The translations under genes were made by a program, and so were the position numbers. Shown here piece after piece: positions 1 through 9,574 of a DNA stretch of 64,000 bases (positions are counted from its first letter, which is position 1; every line of letters begins with the position of its first letter). The DNA is from Microbacterium sp. cf046 (GTDB lineage Bacteria > Actinomycetota > Actinomycetes > Actinomycetales > Microbacteriaceae), in NCBI RefSeq assembly GCF_900114345.1, contig NZ_FOZJ01000002.1, forward strand, positions 62,001 through 126,000, written 5' to 3'. Below the pieces are notes generated by a model, which was given only the letters and a program-made list of their open reading frames with translations, had not been told where the DNA came from and ran no database searches.

Positions 1-1
1 G

Positions 2-1288
2 TACCTCGCGACCGGGCAGTTCGGGATCGCGCACGAGAGCGCCACCGAGCGGCACGCGCTCATGACGCGGATCGCCCCCCACCTCACCCGGCCCCTCGCC
101 CAGGTGCTGCCGCTCTACGCGCCGGGGCATATGGCGCGCGGGGCATACGTCGGAATGGGCTTCGGCCTCGGCGACGGGCTGCGCCGGCTGGTCGGCACGC
201 CCGATGCCGTGCTGCGCGCGCCGGGGCCGATCGGTCACGCCGAAACCCTTCGCCTCGCGCCTGCGGTGCGGCTCGACGGCCTGCGCGGCGGGATGCGCGG
301 ATGGGACGGGCAGCTCGTCGACGATGCGAGGCTCGTCGTGGCCGTTGCGCGCACGGCCGCAGGCCACGGAGCGGCGATCCTCACGCGCGTCGCGGCGGTG
401 CGGGCCTGGGGGGACGGAGCGCTCCTGCGGGACGAGCTGACGGGCGCCGAGATCGAGGTCCGAGCGCGGGCCGTGCTCAGCGCGACCGGGGTGTGGGCGG
501 GGGAGCTCGACGCCGGGGTGCGGCTGCGCCCGAGCCGCGGCACCCACCTGGTGGTCGAGACCGCGCGCCTGGGCGGCTCGGACGTCTCGCTCACGGTTCC
601 GGTGCCGGGTTCGGGCAGCCGATTCGTCTTCACCGTGCCGGCTCCGCACGGGCGCACCTACATCGGGCTCACCGACGTACCGGCCGACGGACCGCTGCCG
701 GAGGTCCCGCATGCGAGTGAGGCCGAGGTCGACATGCTGCTGGACACCGTGAACACCGTGCTGCAGGAGCCCCTGCTGCGATCCGACGTCATCGCGACCT
801 TCGCCGGCCTGCGCCCTCTCCTCGGCACGGCGGAGGACGACACGAGCGACCTGTCGCGGCGTCACGCGATCATCGAGTCCTCCACCGGAGTGCTCAGCGT
901 CGTCGGCGGCAAGCTCACGACGTACCGGCGCATGGCGCAGGACGGCGTGGATGCGGCAGTCGCGCGGCGGTTCGCGCCCGGCGAGGTCGCGGCTTCACGC
1001 ACGCGAATCCTGCCGCTCGTCGGCGCCTGGCCGCGCGGCCGCTCAGACGAGATCGAGGCAGCGCCGCGGCTCGTGCGACGCTACGGCGCCGAGGCCCCGT
1101 TCGTGGCGCGGCTGGCTGACGGGCCGCCGGCGGCCCGCGGCGTGACGGCCCAGGAACTGCGCTGGGCTGTGCTGGTCGAGGGAGCGCTCGACGTCGACGA
1201 CCTGCTGGACCGCCGCACCCGCCTCGGGCTCGTCGCCGCAGACCGCGACGCCTCCGTGGATGCGGCCGCAGCGGCGCTGGCGGACTGA
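2..1288 (+). CDS. glpD: Glycerol-3-phosphate dehydrogenase, FAD-dependent (5' end outside window)
   Basis: Membrane-associated flavoenzyme oxidising sn-glycerol 3-phosphate to dihydroxyacetone phosphate, feeding electrons to quinone. The frame is open from base 2, and its first residues (GQFGIAHES) match the segment just after the FAD-binding start of GlpD, so roughly the first quarter lies upstream of the window. The middle carries the substrate-domain signature FVFTVPAPHGRTYIGLTD and the FAD-contact segment VVGGKLTTYRRMAQ. The C-terminus has the DAO_C-type helical domain with DDLLDRRTRLGL. The ATG at 62 is internal, not the start. The next gene follows 37 bp downstream with its own promoter-like hexamer. 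The family assignment is secure; only the start is missing. Confidence 0.93.
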   Translation, partial: YLATGQFGIAHESATERHALMTRIAPHLTRPLAQVLPLYAPGHMARGAYVGMGFGLGDGLRRLVGTPDAVLRAPGPIGHAETLRLAPAVRLDGLRGGMRGWDGQLVDDARLVVAVARTAAGHGAAILTRVAAVRAWGDGALLRDELTGAEIEVRARAVLSATGVWAGELDAGVRLRPSRGTHLVVETARLGGSDVSLTVPVPGSGSRFVFTVPAPHGRTYIGLTDVPADGPLPEVPHASEAEVDMLLDTVNTVLQEPLLRSDVIATFAGLRPLLGTAEDDTSDLSRRHAIIESSTGVLSVVGGKLTTYRRMAQDGVDAAVARRFAPGEVAASRTRILPLVGAWPRGRSDEIEAAPRLVRRYGAEAPFVARLADGPPAARGVTAQELRWAVLVEGALDVDDLLDRRTRLGLVAADRDASVDAAAAALAD

Positions 1289-1325
1289 CCCCGCCGCGTC
1301 GTGGCCGGTCGGTAGGGTGGGGCGC

Positions 1326-2630
1326 ATGCCCGCGCACGACTGGAAGAACGCCCCCGCCGACCGCACCTCCACCGATACCCTCTCGGCGGCCGGACTCGAG
1401 TATCGCGTGATCGACACCTCCGATGCAGAGACGTTCCACCCGTATCTTCAGGCCGAGATGCGAGGATTCCTCGCCGGCGAGCAGAGCGACGAACAGCTGG
1501 GCGGCATTCGCGACGGGCTGGCGTTCCGACGCTTCGCCGGCGTCTACGATCCAGCCGCGCTCGAGCCCACGCAGCCGGTCGGCACGGTCAACTCCTGGGT
1601 GACCGACATGACGATGCCGGGTGGCCGCGTGATCCCGATGTGGGCGATCAGCGGCGTCACGGTCGCGCCGACCCACCGCCGGAAGGGGATCGCCCGGGCG
1701 ATGCTGGAGGGCGAGCTGCGCACGGCAGCGGCGGCCGGAGTCCCGATCGCGGGCCTGACGGTGTCGGAGGCGACGATCTACGGCCGCTTCGGGTTCTCGC
1801 CGGCCACCTACGCGTCGGACTGGTCGATCGAGACCAAGCGCGCGGTCTGGGTGGGACCGCGTCCCGACGGGCGGCTCGACTTCATCGATCGGGAGCGGCT
1901 TCGCGAGCAGCTCGCCGAACTGCATGGACGGATCCGCACCGCTCGGCCCGGTGAGATCGAGGCGTGGCCGGGTCTGTGGCTGCGGATGTCGGGCCTCGCC
2001 CCCGGCCAGGAGGGCGGCGGCAAGCTGCGGGCGGTGCGCTACGCGGATTCGGCCGGGACGACGCGCGGGATCGCCGTGTACCGCCTGTCGGACGAAGGGT
2101 CGGACTTCACCAAGCACGAGCTCGACCTGCACTACCTGCTGAGCGAGACGGATGATGCCTATGCGGCTCTGTGGCGCTTCGCCCTCGAGCACGATCTGGT
2201 GTCGATCGTGAAGAGCCCCCTGCGATCGGTCGACGAGCCGGTGCGCTGGATGATCGCCGACCAGCGCGGTGCGACCGTCGAGACCTCGGAGCACGGCTGG
2301 CTGCGCATCCTGGATGTCCCCACGGTGCTGACGGCCCGGACGTATGCGCGCGGTGGTTCGTTCACCCTGCGGATCACGGATGCGCTCGGCTTCGCCGCGG
2401 GCACCTGGCGGCTCACGGTGACGGAGGGCGGGCAGGCGGAGGTCTCCGCGGTCGAAGGGCCGGCGGATGCCGCCATGTCGGTGAACGCCCTGTCGTCGAT
2501 GCTGCTCGGAGGGGTACGGCCGACGACCCTGCGGACGGCGGGACTCGCGGATGCCGAGGCAGATGTCGCCGCCTCGCTCGATGCCGTCTTCGCGTCGCGG
2601 GAGACCCCCTACCTGAGCCTCTGGTACTAG
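1326..2630 (+). CDS. Eis-like GNAT N-acetyltransferase
   Basis: Protein of 434 aa with the Eis family layout: N-terminal GNAT domain, second GNAT-like domain and C-terminal SCP2-like region. The acetyl-CoA-binding segment VAPTHRRKGIARAML lies near residue 120, followed by YGRFGFSPAT, typical of this family. Relatives N-acetylate amines such as aminoglycosides or peptide lysines; the substrate here is not predictable. The chain ends in aromatic residues (LSLWY), in keeping with the family's use of the C-terminal carboxylate in catalysis. I chose the ATG at 1326 because TAGGGT (1313-1318) sits 7 nt upstream, a leaderless arrangement; the in-frame start at 1260 would overlap glpD. Role in virulence should not be assumed. 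Confidence 0.85.
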   Translation: MPAHDWKNAPADRTSTDTLSAAGLEYRVIDTSDAETFHPYLQAEMRGFLAGEQSDEQLGGIRDGLAFRRFAGVYDPAALEPTQPVGTVNSWVTDMTMPGGRVIPMWAISGVTVAPTHRRKGIARAMLEGELRTAAAAGVPIAGLTVSEATIYGRFGFSPATYASDWSIETKRAVWVGPRPDGRLDFIDRERLREQLAELHGRIRTARPGEIEAWPGLWLRMSGLAPGQEGGGKLRAVRYADSAGTTRGIAVYRLSDEGSDFTKHELDLHYLLSETDDAYAALWRFALEHDLVSIVKSPLRSVDEPVRWMIADQRGATVETSEHGWLRILDVPTVLTARTYARGGSFTLRITDALGFAAGTWRLTVTEGGQAEVSAVEGPADAAMSVNALSSMLLGGVRPTTLRTAGLADAEADVAASLDAVFASRETPYLSLWY

Positions 2631-2647
2631 TCCCGACCGGTTGGCAG

Positions 2648-2716
2648 ATGCCCGGCCACGATTGGCAGAGGGCGGTGCCGGTGCTGTCGCCGGCCCGGGG
2701 CAGACTGGACGGGTGA
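2648..2716 (+). CDS. Possible 22-aa leader ORF or gene remnant ahead of the permease
   Basis: An ATG-started ORF of 22 codons begins 18 nt after the stop of the Eis-like gene. Its TGA (2714-2716) overlaps the GTG start of the permease (2713) in a GTGA coupling. The first nine residues, MPGHDWQRA, resemble the Eis-like N-terminus MPAHDWKNA (6 of 9 identical; 20 of 27 bases), so it may be a decayed duplicate of that gene start rather than a functional peptide. No ribosome binding site is obvious. Two copies of TTGGCAGA (2641 and 2662) lie around its start. Expression is unproven. Confidence 0.3.
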   Translation: MPGHDWQRAVPVLSPARGRLDG

Positions 2717-4002
2717 CCGTTCCGCTCGCCGTGCCGCCGCCGGTCGTCCAGACCCACGGGACGCTCGGCCTGCCGCAAGGCGTCGCGCTCTACATCGGCG
2801 CCGTCCTCGGAACGGGGCTCCTGGTGCTGCCAGGCATCGCCGCCGAGGTCGCGGGTCCCGCGAGCATCGTCGCGGTCATCGCGGTCATCGTCCTGTCCAT
2901 CCCTCTGGCCGGAACGTTCGCCGCGCTCGCCGCGCGGTTCCCCGATCCCGGCGGGGTCGCGAGCTATGCGCGCCGCGCTCTCGGCCCCACGGCCGCCCGG
3001 ATGGCCGGGTATTGGTTCATGTTCGGCGTCTGCGCCGGGGGTCCGGTCGTCGCGGTGCTGGGTGCCGAGTACGTCGCAGCCGTGGTCGGCGCCGATCGTT
3101 CGGTGGTGCCCGTGCTGGCCGTGGTGTTCTTCATCCCACCGTTCGTGGTCAACGCGTTCGGGGTGCGGGTCGCCGGATGGCTGCAGCTCGTGTTCACGGC
3201 GCTGCTGCTGGTCGTCGTGATCACGGTGGTCGCGCTCGCCGCGCCGTCGGTGCAGCCCCAGAATTTCCAGCCGTTCCTGCCGCACGGATGGAGCGGCGTC
3301 GGCACCGCGATCAGCCTGTTCGTCTGGGCCTTCGCCGGGTGGGAGGTGGGCACGCACGTCTCCGGAGAGTTCCGCAACCCCCGCCGCGTCATCCCGGTCG
3401 CCACGGCGATCGCGCTCGTCGTGACGGGAGCCTGCTACCTCGTGCTGCAGATCGTGACCGTCGGCGCCCTCGGCGGCGCGGCCGGGGAGGGCGTGGTGCC
3501 TCTGCTGACGCTCGCGGGACTGGGCTCACCGGGGTTCGGCTCGATCGCGGTCGGCGTGATCGCGGCGATCGTCGCGCTCGGCGTGCTGAACGTGTACCTG
3601 GCGGCATTCGCGAAGCTGGGCGCTTCACTCGCGGCGAACGGCGATCTGCCTCGGTGGTTCGCTCCGGGCGCGGAGTCGGGCGGCATCCCGCGTCGAGCAC
3701 TCGGCCTGGTCGCCGTCGTGGTGGCGGTGTACTTCGGTCTCATGCTCTGGTCGGGGCTGGAGCTGACGCCGTTCATCCTCGTGCACACCAGCAGCATGGT
3801 CGCCATCTACGTCATCGGCATGATCGCCGCCGTCCGTCTGCTCGCGCGCTGGACACCGGGCTGGTGGATGGCGTGCATCGCCGTGGTGCTCTGCGCGGGA
3901 ATGCTCGTCCTCGCTGTCCGCTCGCTCCTGCCGGCGCTGGTCCTGGCGGTCGCCGCGGTCATCGTCACGATCGCGCAGCGACGACGGGCGCGCCTGGCCT
4001 GA
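2713..4002 (+). CDS. APC-family amino acid permease
   Basis: Integral membrane transporter of 429 aa with about 12 hydrophobic segments. The first helix carries YIGAVLGTGLLVLPGIAAEVAG, which includes the glycine-rich unwound substrate site of the amino acid-polyamine-organocation family; helix 6 carries FAWAFAGWEVGTHVSGEF-like sequence. It most resembles YjeH/YhdG-type members, some of which export or import amino acids; substrate and direction cannot be read from sequence. The GTG at 2713 is preferred: CAGACT (2701-2706) lies exactly 6 nt before it, matching the leaderless spacing seen elsewhere, and an upstream frame extension would be low-complexity. It ends 13 bp from the convergent kgd. 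Confidence 0.85.
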   Translation: MTVPLAVPPPVVQTHGTLGLPQGVALYIGAVLGTGLLVLPGIAAEVAGPASIVAVIAVIVLSIPLAGTFAALAARFPDPGGVASYARRALGPTAARMAGYWFMFGVCAGGPVVAVLGAEYVAAVVGADRSVVPVLAVVFFIPPFVVNAFGVRVAGWLQLVFTALLLVVVITVVALAAPSVQPQNFQPFLPHGWSGVGTAISLFVWAFAGWEVGTHVSGEFRNPRRVIPVATAIALVVTGACYLVLQIVTVGALGGAAGEGVVPLLTLAGLGSPGFGSIAVGVIAAIVALGVLNVYLAAFAKLGASLAANGDLPRWFAPGAESGGIPRRALGLVAVVVAVYFGLMLWSGLELTPFILVHTSSMVAIYVIGMIAAVRLLARWTPGWWMACIAVVLCAGMLVLAVRSLLPALVLAVAAVIVTIAQRRRARLA

Positions 4003-4015
4003 GACGGCGATCCTG

Positions 4016-7000
4016 CTACAGCGTCAGGGCCTTCTTGAGGATGGCAGCCTGCTCGAGTGCGTGCACCTTCGGCGACCCGGTGGCCGTGGAGGCGGCCGAG
4101 GCGCGCGAGATGCGGCGGATCGTGCGGCCGTGCAGGTGCTTGACGACCTCGAGCGCGATGAACGGCCATGCACCCTGGTTCTCGGGCTCGTCCTGCACCC
4201 AGAACAGCTCGGCGTTCGGATAGCTGTCCAGCACCCGGTTGAGTTCCTCGATGGGCGCCGGATAGCACTGCTCGAGGCGCACGAGGGCGATCTCCGGGTT
4301 CGGATTCTTCTCGAGCTCGGCCTTCAGGTCCCAGTGGATCTTTCCCGCGTGCAGCAGGACGCGCTTGACGGCGGTCCGGTCGAGGGAGCGGTCGTCGTCC
4401 AGGACCGGCTCGAACCTGCCGGAGAGGAAGTCCTCGACCGGGCTCGTCGCGCCGCGCAGGCGCAGCATGGCCTTCGGCGTGAAGACGATGAGCGGCCGGC
4501 GCGGGCGGGCGTATGCCTGGCGGCGGAGCAGATGGAAATAGGACGCCGGGGTCGAGGGGCGTGCGACCGTCATGTTGTCCTGGGCGCACATCTGCAGGTA
4601 GCGCTCGATGCGAGCTGACGAGTGATCCGGCCCCTGACCCTCGTAGCCGTGGGGGAGCAGCAGCACGACGCTCGAGAGCTGACCCCACTTCTGCTCGGCG
4701 GAGGAGATGAACTCGTCGAGCACGGACTGGGCGCCGTTGGTGAAGTCGCCGAACTGCGCCTCCCACAGGACGAGGGCGTCTGCGCGTTCCACCGAGTAGC
4801 CGTACTCGAATGCCAGCGCGGCGTACTCGCTGAGCAGGGAGTCGTAGACCCAGAACTTCCCCTGCTTCGAACCGAGGTTGGTGAGCGGGATCCACTCCTG
4901 CCCGTTCGCGCGATCGTGCAGCACCGAGTGACGCTGCACGAACGTGCCGCGCCGCGAGTCCTGACCGGCGAGCCGCACCGGCGTGCCCTCGAGCAGCAGG
5001 GAGCCGAATGCCAGCAGCTCGGCGAAGGCCCAGTCGATCGACCCGTTGCGGCTCATGTCGAGGCGCTTCTCGAGCAGCTGCTGCAGTTTGGCGTGGACGG
5101 TGAAGCCCTCGGGCTTGTTGACGAACGCATCGCCGATCGTCTGCACGATCTCGCGGGAGACCCCGGTCGTGTCCGGCGAGCCGACAGCGGGTTCGACCAC
5201 CGCATCCGTGACGACGGGCGACGTGCCCGTCTCTGCGGCATGCGTCTCGGCGAACGCGATCTCCAGTCCGTTCTGGAAGTCGCGCTTGGCCTGGTCGTAC
5301 TCCTCCTCGGTGATGTCACCGCGACCGACGAGCGCCTCGACGTACAGGCGGCGCACGGAGCGCTTCGCCTCGATGAGGTTCGTCATGAGCGGCTGCGTCA
5401 TCGAGGGATCGTCTCCCTCGTTGTGGCCGCGTCGGCGGTAGCACACGAGGTCGATGACCACGTCGCGGTGCCAGCGCTGCCGGTAGGCGAACGCGAGCTG
5501 GGAGACCCGGACGACGGCCTCGGGGTCGTCGCCGTTCACGTGGAAGATCGGCGCCTGGATCGTCTTAGCGACATCCGTCGCGTACACCGAGGAACGTGCA
5601 TCCTGCGGGACGGTCGTGAAGCCGACCTGGTTGTTGACGACCACGTGGATCGTTCCGCCGGTGCGGTAGCCGCGCAGCTGCGACATCTGCAGGGTCTCGA
5701 CGACGACCCCCTGTCCGGCGAACGCTGCGTCGCCGTGCACGAGGATGGGCAGCCACGAGAAGGTGCCGATCGGCTTGCGATCCTGCTTGGCGCGGACGAT
5801 GCCCTCGAGCACGCCGTCGACGGTCTCGAGGTGCGACGGGTTGGCGGCCAGATAGACCGGCAGCTCCTCGCCTCGATCGTCGACGAAGGTGCCCTCGGTG
5901 CCGAGGTGGTATTTCACGTCGCCCGAGCCGCTCTTGCTGCCGATGGCGACGGAACCCTCGAACTCGCGGAACACCTGGCCGTACGTCTTGCCGGCGATGT
6001 TGGTCAGCACGTTCAGGCGTCCGCGGTGGGCCATGCCGATGGCGGTGCCGTCGAGGCCGGCCTCCGCGGCGCCCTGCAGGATCTCATCGAGCAGCGGGAT
6101 GAGCGACTCGCCGCCCTCGAGGCTGAAGCGCTTCTGGCCGACGTACTTCGTCTGCAGGAACGTCTCGAACGCCTCGGCCTCGTTGAGCTTGCTGAGGATG
6201 CGCAGCTGCTCGTCGTGACCAGGCTTCTGGTACTTCATCTCGACGTTCTCCTGGAACCAGAGGCGCTGCGCCGGGTCCTGGATGTGCATGTACTCGATGC
6301 CGATCGTGCGGCAGTACGAGTCGCGAAGGACGCCGAGGATCTCGCGCAGCTTCATCTGGCGACGGCCGCCGAAGCCGCCCGTCACGAATTCGCGGTCGAG
6401 GTCCCAGAACGTGAGGCCGTGCTGCTCGATCTCCAGATCGGGGTGCGTGCGCTGCACGTATTCCAGCGGGTCGATGTCGGCCATCAGGTGCCCGCGGACA
6501 CGGAACGAGTTGATGAGCTCCTGCACGCGGGCGGTCTTGTCCACGCGCTCGGCGAGGTCGACGTTGATGTCGTTGCCCCAGTGGATGGGGGCGTACGGGA
6601 TGCGCAGCGCGGCGAAGATGTCCTCGTAGAAGTTGCGCTGCCCGATCAGCAGCTCGTGCACCTTCTTGAGGAACTCCCCCGACCCCGCACCCTGGATCAC
6701 GCGGTGGTCGTACGTGCTCGTGAGCGTGATCGTCTTGCCGATCGCGAGCTCGTTGAGCGTCTTCTCACTCGCACCCTGGAACTCGGCCGGGTATTCGAGG
6801 GCCCCGGCGCCGATGATGGCACCCTGCCCCTTCATGAGGCGCGGCACGGAGTGCACAGTGCCGATGCCGCCCGGATTCGTGAGCGAGATCGTCGTGCCCT
6901 GGAAATCGGCAGCAGTGAGCTTGTTTCCACGCGCCCGTGTGATCAGGTCCTCGTAGGAAACCAGGTATTCGCTGAACGTCAGGGTGTCCGCGCGCTTGAG

Positions 7001-7819
7001 GCTCGGCACGAGCAGTGCGCGGGTGCCGTCCGGTCGGGGCAGGTCGATCGCGATGCCGAGGTTGACGTGCGCGGGCGCGACGACCGACGGCTTGCCGTCG
7101 ATCTCGGCGTAGAACACGTTCTGGCTCGGGAACTCCTTCAGCGCCCGGATCAGCGCCCACCCGATCAGGTGGGTGAAGCTGATCTTGCCGCCGCGCGTGC
7201 GCGACATGTGGTTGTTGATGACGATGCGGTTGTCGATCATCAGCTTCGCCGGAATGGTGCGGACGCTCGTGGCGGTCGGAACGGTGAGCGACTCGTCCAT
7301 GTTCACGGCGAGCGCCTTGGTCATGCCCTTCAGGACGGTGACCTTGTCGTCTTCGGGGTTCTCGGCGCTGGAGGACGGCGCGACCGCAGGAGCCTGCGCC
7401 GGAATCGGCTGGGCTGCGGCCGGACGAGCCGTGGTCCGCGCGATGGGCTGCGTGCCGATCACGGGGATGGGCGCGGTGACCGGGTGCGCGTCCGGCGCCT
7501 GCGCGGTCGGCTTCGCGGCCTCGGTGGTCGATTCGGTCGGAGCGGGCGCTGACGGCTCCGGGGTCGTCGCGGGGGCCGGAGCCGGCGCGGCCGGCTTCGC
7601 GGCATCGGCGGCCGAAGTCGTGTCCGACGCGGGCGGCGTCTCGGTGTCAGTGGCCGCCTCGGTGTCGACGGGCTGGTATGCCTCGAGGATCGGCCACCAG
7701 GCCTTGTCGACCGAGTTCTTATCGACTTTGTACTGCTCGTAGAGTTCGTCGACGAGCCATTCGTTGGCTCCGAACTCTCCTTCGCTCGACACCCCGACGC
7801 CCGTGACCTGGCTCGACAC
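4016..7819 (-). CDS. kgd: Multifunctional 2-oxoglutarate metabolism enzyme Kgd (E1o/E2o fusion)
   Basis: TCA-cycle enzyme of 1267 aa combining thiamine-diphosphate-dependent 2-oxoglutarate decarboxylase/E1 with a succinyltransferase-like E2 core, the arrangement normal in actinobacteria. Order: short N-terminal helix region (GANEWLVDELYEQY), an Ala/Pro/Thr-rich linker of about 100 residues, the E2 acyltransferase core ending in TYDHRVIQGA (active-site His), then the E1 part with GMAHRGRLNVL, GDAAFAGQGVV and NNQVGFTT. No lipoyl domain is present, as expected for this family, which borrows lipoyl groups from another E2. The GTG at 7819 is preceded by AAAGCAGG about 9 nt upstream; a second in-frame GTG at 7792 is possible. 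Divergent from guaB1. Confidence 0.94.
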   Translation of the reverse strand: MSSQVTGVGVSSEGEFGANEWLVDELYEQYKVDKNSVDKAWWPILEAYQPVDTEAATDTETPPASDTTSAADAAKPAAPAPAPATTPEPSAPAPTESTTEAAKPTAQAPDAHPVTAPIPVIGTQPIARTTARPAAAQPIPAQAPAVAPSSSAENPEDDKVTVLKGMTKALAVNMDESLTVPTATSVRTIPAKLMIDNRIVINNHMSRTRGGKISFTHLIGWALIRALKEFPSQNVFYAEIDGKPSVVAPAHVNLGIAIDLPRPDGTRALLVPSLKRADTLTFSEYLVSYEDLITRARGNKLTAADFQGTTISLTNPGGIGTVHSVPRLMKGQGAIIGAGALEYPAEFQGASEKTLNELAIGKTITLTSTYDHRVIQGAGSGEFLKKVHELLIGQRNFYEDIFAALRIPYAPIHWGNDINVDLAERVDKTARVQELINSFRVRGHLMADIDPLEYVQRTHPDLEIEQHGLTFWDLDREFVTGGFGGRRQMKLREILGVLRDSYCRTIGIEYMHIQDPAQRLWFQENVEMKYQKPGHDEQLRILSKLNEAEAFETFLQTKYVGQKRFSLEGGESLIPLLDEILQGAAEAGLDGTAIGMAHRGRLNVLTNIAGKTYGQVFREFEGSVAIGSKSGSGDVKYHLGTEGTFVDDRGEELPVYLAANPSHLETVDGVLEGIVRAKQDRKPIGTFSWLPILVHGDAAFAGQGVVVETLQMSQLRGYRTGGTIHVVVNNQVGFTTVPQDARSSVYATDVAKTIQAPIFHVNGDDPEAVVRVSQLAFAYRQRWHRDVVIDLVCYRRRGHNEGDDPSMTQPLMTNLIEAKRSVRRLYVEALVGRGDITEEEYDQAKRDFQNGLEIAFAETHAAETGTSPVVTDAVVEPAVGSPDTTGVSREIVQTIGDAFVNKPEGFTVHAKLQQLLEKRLDMSRNGSIDWAFAELLAFGSLLLEGTPVRLAGQDSRRGTFVQRHSVLHDRANGQEWIPLTNLGSKQGKFWVYDSLLSEYAALAFEYGYSVERADALVLWEAQFGDFTNGAQSVLDEFISSAEQKWGQLSSVVLLLPHGYEGQGPDHSSARIERYLQMCAQDNMTVARPSTPASYFHLLRRQAYARPRRPLIVFTPKAMLRLRGATSPVEDFLSGRFEPVLDDDRSLDRTAVKRVLLHAGKIHWDLKAELEKNPNPEIALVRLEQCYPAPIEELNRVLDSYPNAELFWVQDEPENQGAWPFIALEVVKHLHGRTIRRISRASAASTATGSPKVHALEQAAILKKALTL

Positions 7820-7996
7820 GCTCGATCGCCTGCTTTCGTGAGGACTGTTGGAGCGTGCAGGGCGAGATCCAACGGCCCCCACGCACGACTGATAAGCCTA
7901 ACCCAGTCTGGCGTCCGGTTCCCCGGGACCGGAAGGGCGGGGCGAACACAATTGCGCATCGTTATCCGTACCGCAAGAGTCACTAACCTTTCGGGT

Positions 7997-9454
7997 ATGG
8001 AGTTCTACGGAGAGCAGCCCGAGGTCGATCTGACGTATTCCGACGTCTTCCTCGTGCCCCGGCACTCGTCGATCACCAGCCGGCTCGACGTCGACCTCTC
8101 GCCCGGAGACGGCACGAACGCGACGATTCCGCTCGTCTCGGCGAACATGAACTCCGTCACCGGCGCGCGCCTCGCGGCGACGATCGCCCGGCGCGGCGGG
8201 CTCGGTGTGCTCCCGCAGGACATGCCGCTGCAGGAGTTGGATGCCGCGATCCGCTGGGTGAAGGATCAACCGGTCCGCTGGGACACGCCGCTCGTGCTTC
8301 CCCCGCAGGCGACGGTGGCGGATGCCGCGCGGCTGCTGCCCGCCACCGAGGGCCACGGCATCGTCGTGGCCGATGCCGCGGCCGGGCACCTGAACATCGA
8401 CGCCGTCCTCGGCGTCGTGCCGGCGACGCGACTCGGCACGGCGCTTCCCGATGCGCGTCTGGGCGATCTGGCGCGCGGGCGGACGGCATCCATCGACGCC
8501 GACGACGTCGAGGATGCCCGCCACGCGTTCGACCTCATCGTCGGCGCCGGTGCCGAGACGGTGTGCGTCCTGCATCACGGCTTCGTCGTCGGCACCCTGT
8601 CGCGCCGCAGCGCCCTGCGATCGACGCTCTACCGCCCGGCGGTCGACGCGTCGGGTCGCCTCAACGTCGCAGCCGCGGTCGGCATCAACGGCGACGTCGC
8701 CTCGAAGGCGCGTGCCCTCGCCGCCGCCGGCGTCGACGTCTTGGTCGTGGACACCGCCCACGGGCACCAGGAGGGGATGCTGCAGGCCCTGCGCACCGTT
8801 TCGGAGCTCGGGCTCGGCATCCCGATCGCGGCGGGCAACATCGTCACCGCGGAGGGGGTCAACGATCTGGTCAGGTCGGGGGCGGACATCCTGAAGGTCG
8901 GCGTCGGACCGGGGGCGATGTGCACGACCCGCATGATGACGGCGGTCGGCCGGCCGCAGTTCTCCGCCGTTCTGGAGACCGCGGAGGCCGCGCGGATGAT
9001 GGGCGCGCACGTGTGGGCGGACGGGGGAGTGCGCTACCCGCGGGACGTCGCGCTCGCGCTCGCCGCGGGTGCGGCATCCGTCATGATCGGCTCGTGGTTC
9101 GCCGGGACGATCGAGGCGCCCGGCGAGCTGCAGGTCGACGGGGCCGGCAGAGCGTACAAGGAGTCCTGGGGGATGGCATCCACGAAGGCCGTGCACGACC
9201 GGTTCGGGCGGCTCGACCCGTACGAGCTCGCGCGCAAGGAGCTCTTCGCCGAGGGGATCTCGTCTTCCAAGATCTACCTTGACCCGCTGCGTCCCGGTCT
9301 CGAAGACCTGATCGACATGATCACCTCGGGCGTGCGCTCCTCCTTCACGTACGCCGGCGCGTCCTCGATCGCCGAGTTCCACGACCGCGCCCGGGTGGGT
9401 CTGCAGTCCGCAGCGGGGTACGAAGAGGGCAAGGCGCTGCCGGTCAGCTGGTAG
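7997..9454 (+). CDS. guaB1: GuaB1 family IMPDH-related protein, probable GMP reductase
   Basis: Purine-salvage TIM-barrel enzyme of 485 aa with an inserted CBS pair at roughly residues 95-210. The catalytic loop GPGAMCTTR places the nucleophilic Cys at about residue 309. IMPDH proper usually has GPGSICTTR; the AMCTTRMMTAVGRPQ form is that of GuaB1, whose mycobacterial member has been shown to act as GMP reductase (GMP to IMP, NADPH-dependent) rather than IMP dehydrogenase. That role is inferred here by family. TAACCT (7984-7989) lies 7 nt before the ATG, so the transcript is probably leaderless. Diverges from kgd across 177 bp. Confidence 0.88.
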   Translation: MEFYGEQPEVDLTYSDVFLVPRHSSITSRLDVDLSPGDGTNATIPLVSANMNSVTGARLAATIARRGGLGVLPQDMPLQELDAAIRWVKDQPVRWDTPLVLPPQATVADAARLLPATEGHGIVVADAAAGHLNIDAVLGVVPATRLGTALPDARLGDLARGRTASIDADDVEDARHAFDLIVGAGAETVCVLHHGFVVGTLSRRSALRSTLYRPAVDASGRLNVAAAVGINGDVASKARALAAAGVDVLVVDTAHGHQEGMLQALRTVSELGLGIPIAAGNIVTAEGVNDLVRSGADILKVGVGPGAMCTTRMMTAVGRPQFSAVLETAEAARMMGAHVWADGGVRYPRDVALALAAGAASVMIGSWFAGTIEAPGELQVDGAGRAYKESWGMASTKAVHDRFGRLDPYELARKELFAEGISSSKIYLDPLRPGLEDLIDMITSGVRSSFTYAGASSIAEFHDRARVGLQSAAGYEEGKALPVSW

Positions 9455-9502
9455 TCCCGGCCGCAACCCGGCGGGATGCCAGCCCGTAGACTTGTCGCCA
9501 CA

Positions 9503-9574
9503 ATGGACGACCCTCCCAGTTGCAGACCCTCGCCCCATCGACCCGCACCCGCCATGGCGGGGGGTGATGCGTGA
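9503..9574 (+). CDS. Candidate 23-aa proline-rich leader peptide coupled to CNNM gene
   Basis: ATG-started ORF of 24 codons encoding a proline-rich peptide (6 of 23 residues are Pro: start MDDPPSCRPSPHRPAPA). TAGACT (9487-9492) lies 10 nt upstream of its ATG, so transcription should begin only a few bases before it. The stop TGA (9572-9574) overlaps the ATG of the transporter at 9574 as TGATG, and the transporter's ribosome binding site (GGGGGGTGAT, 9560-9569) lies inside it. This is the layout of a translationally coupled leader peptide. Expression is not proven. Confidence 0.45.
   Translation: MDDPPSCRPSPHRPAPAMAGGDA

Noticed and set aside
4622..7552. Open frame of 976 codons on the plus strand opposite kgd
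   Set aside because: Mirror frame produced by high GC; the product is low-complexity and kgd on the other strand is fully conserved.
7997..9454. Annotation as the main IMP dehydrogenase
   Set aside because: The GPGAMCTTRMMTAVGRPQ loop is that of GuaB1, whose characterised mycobacterial member is a GMP reductase.
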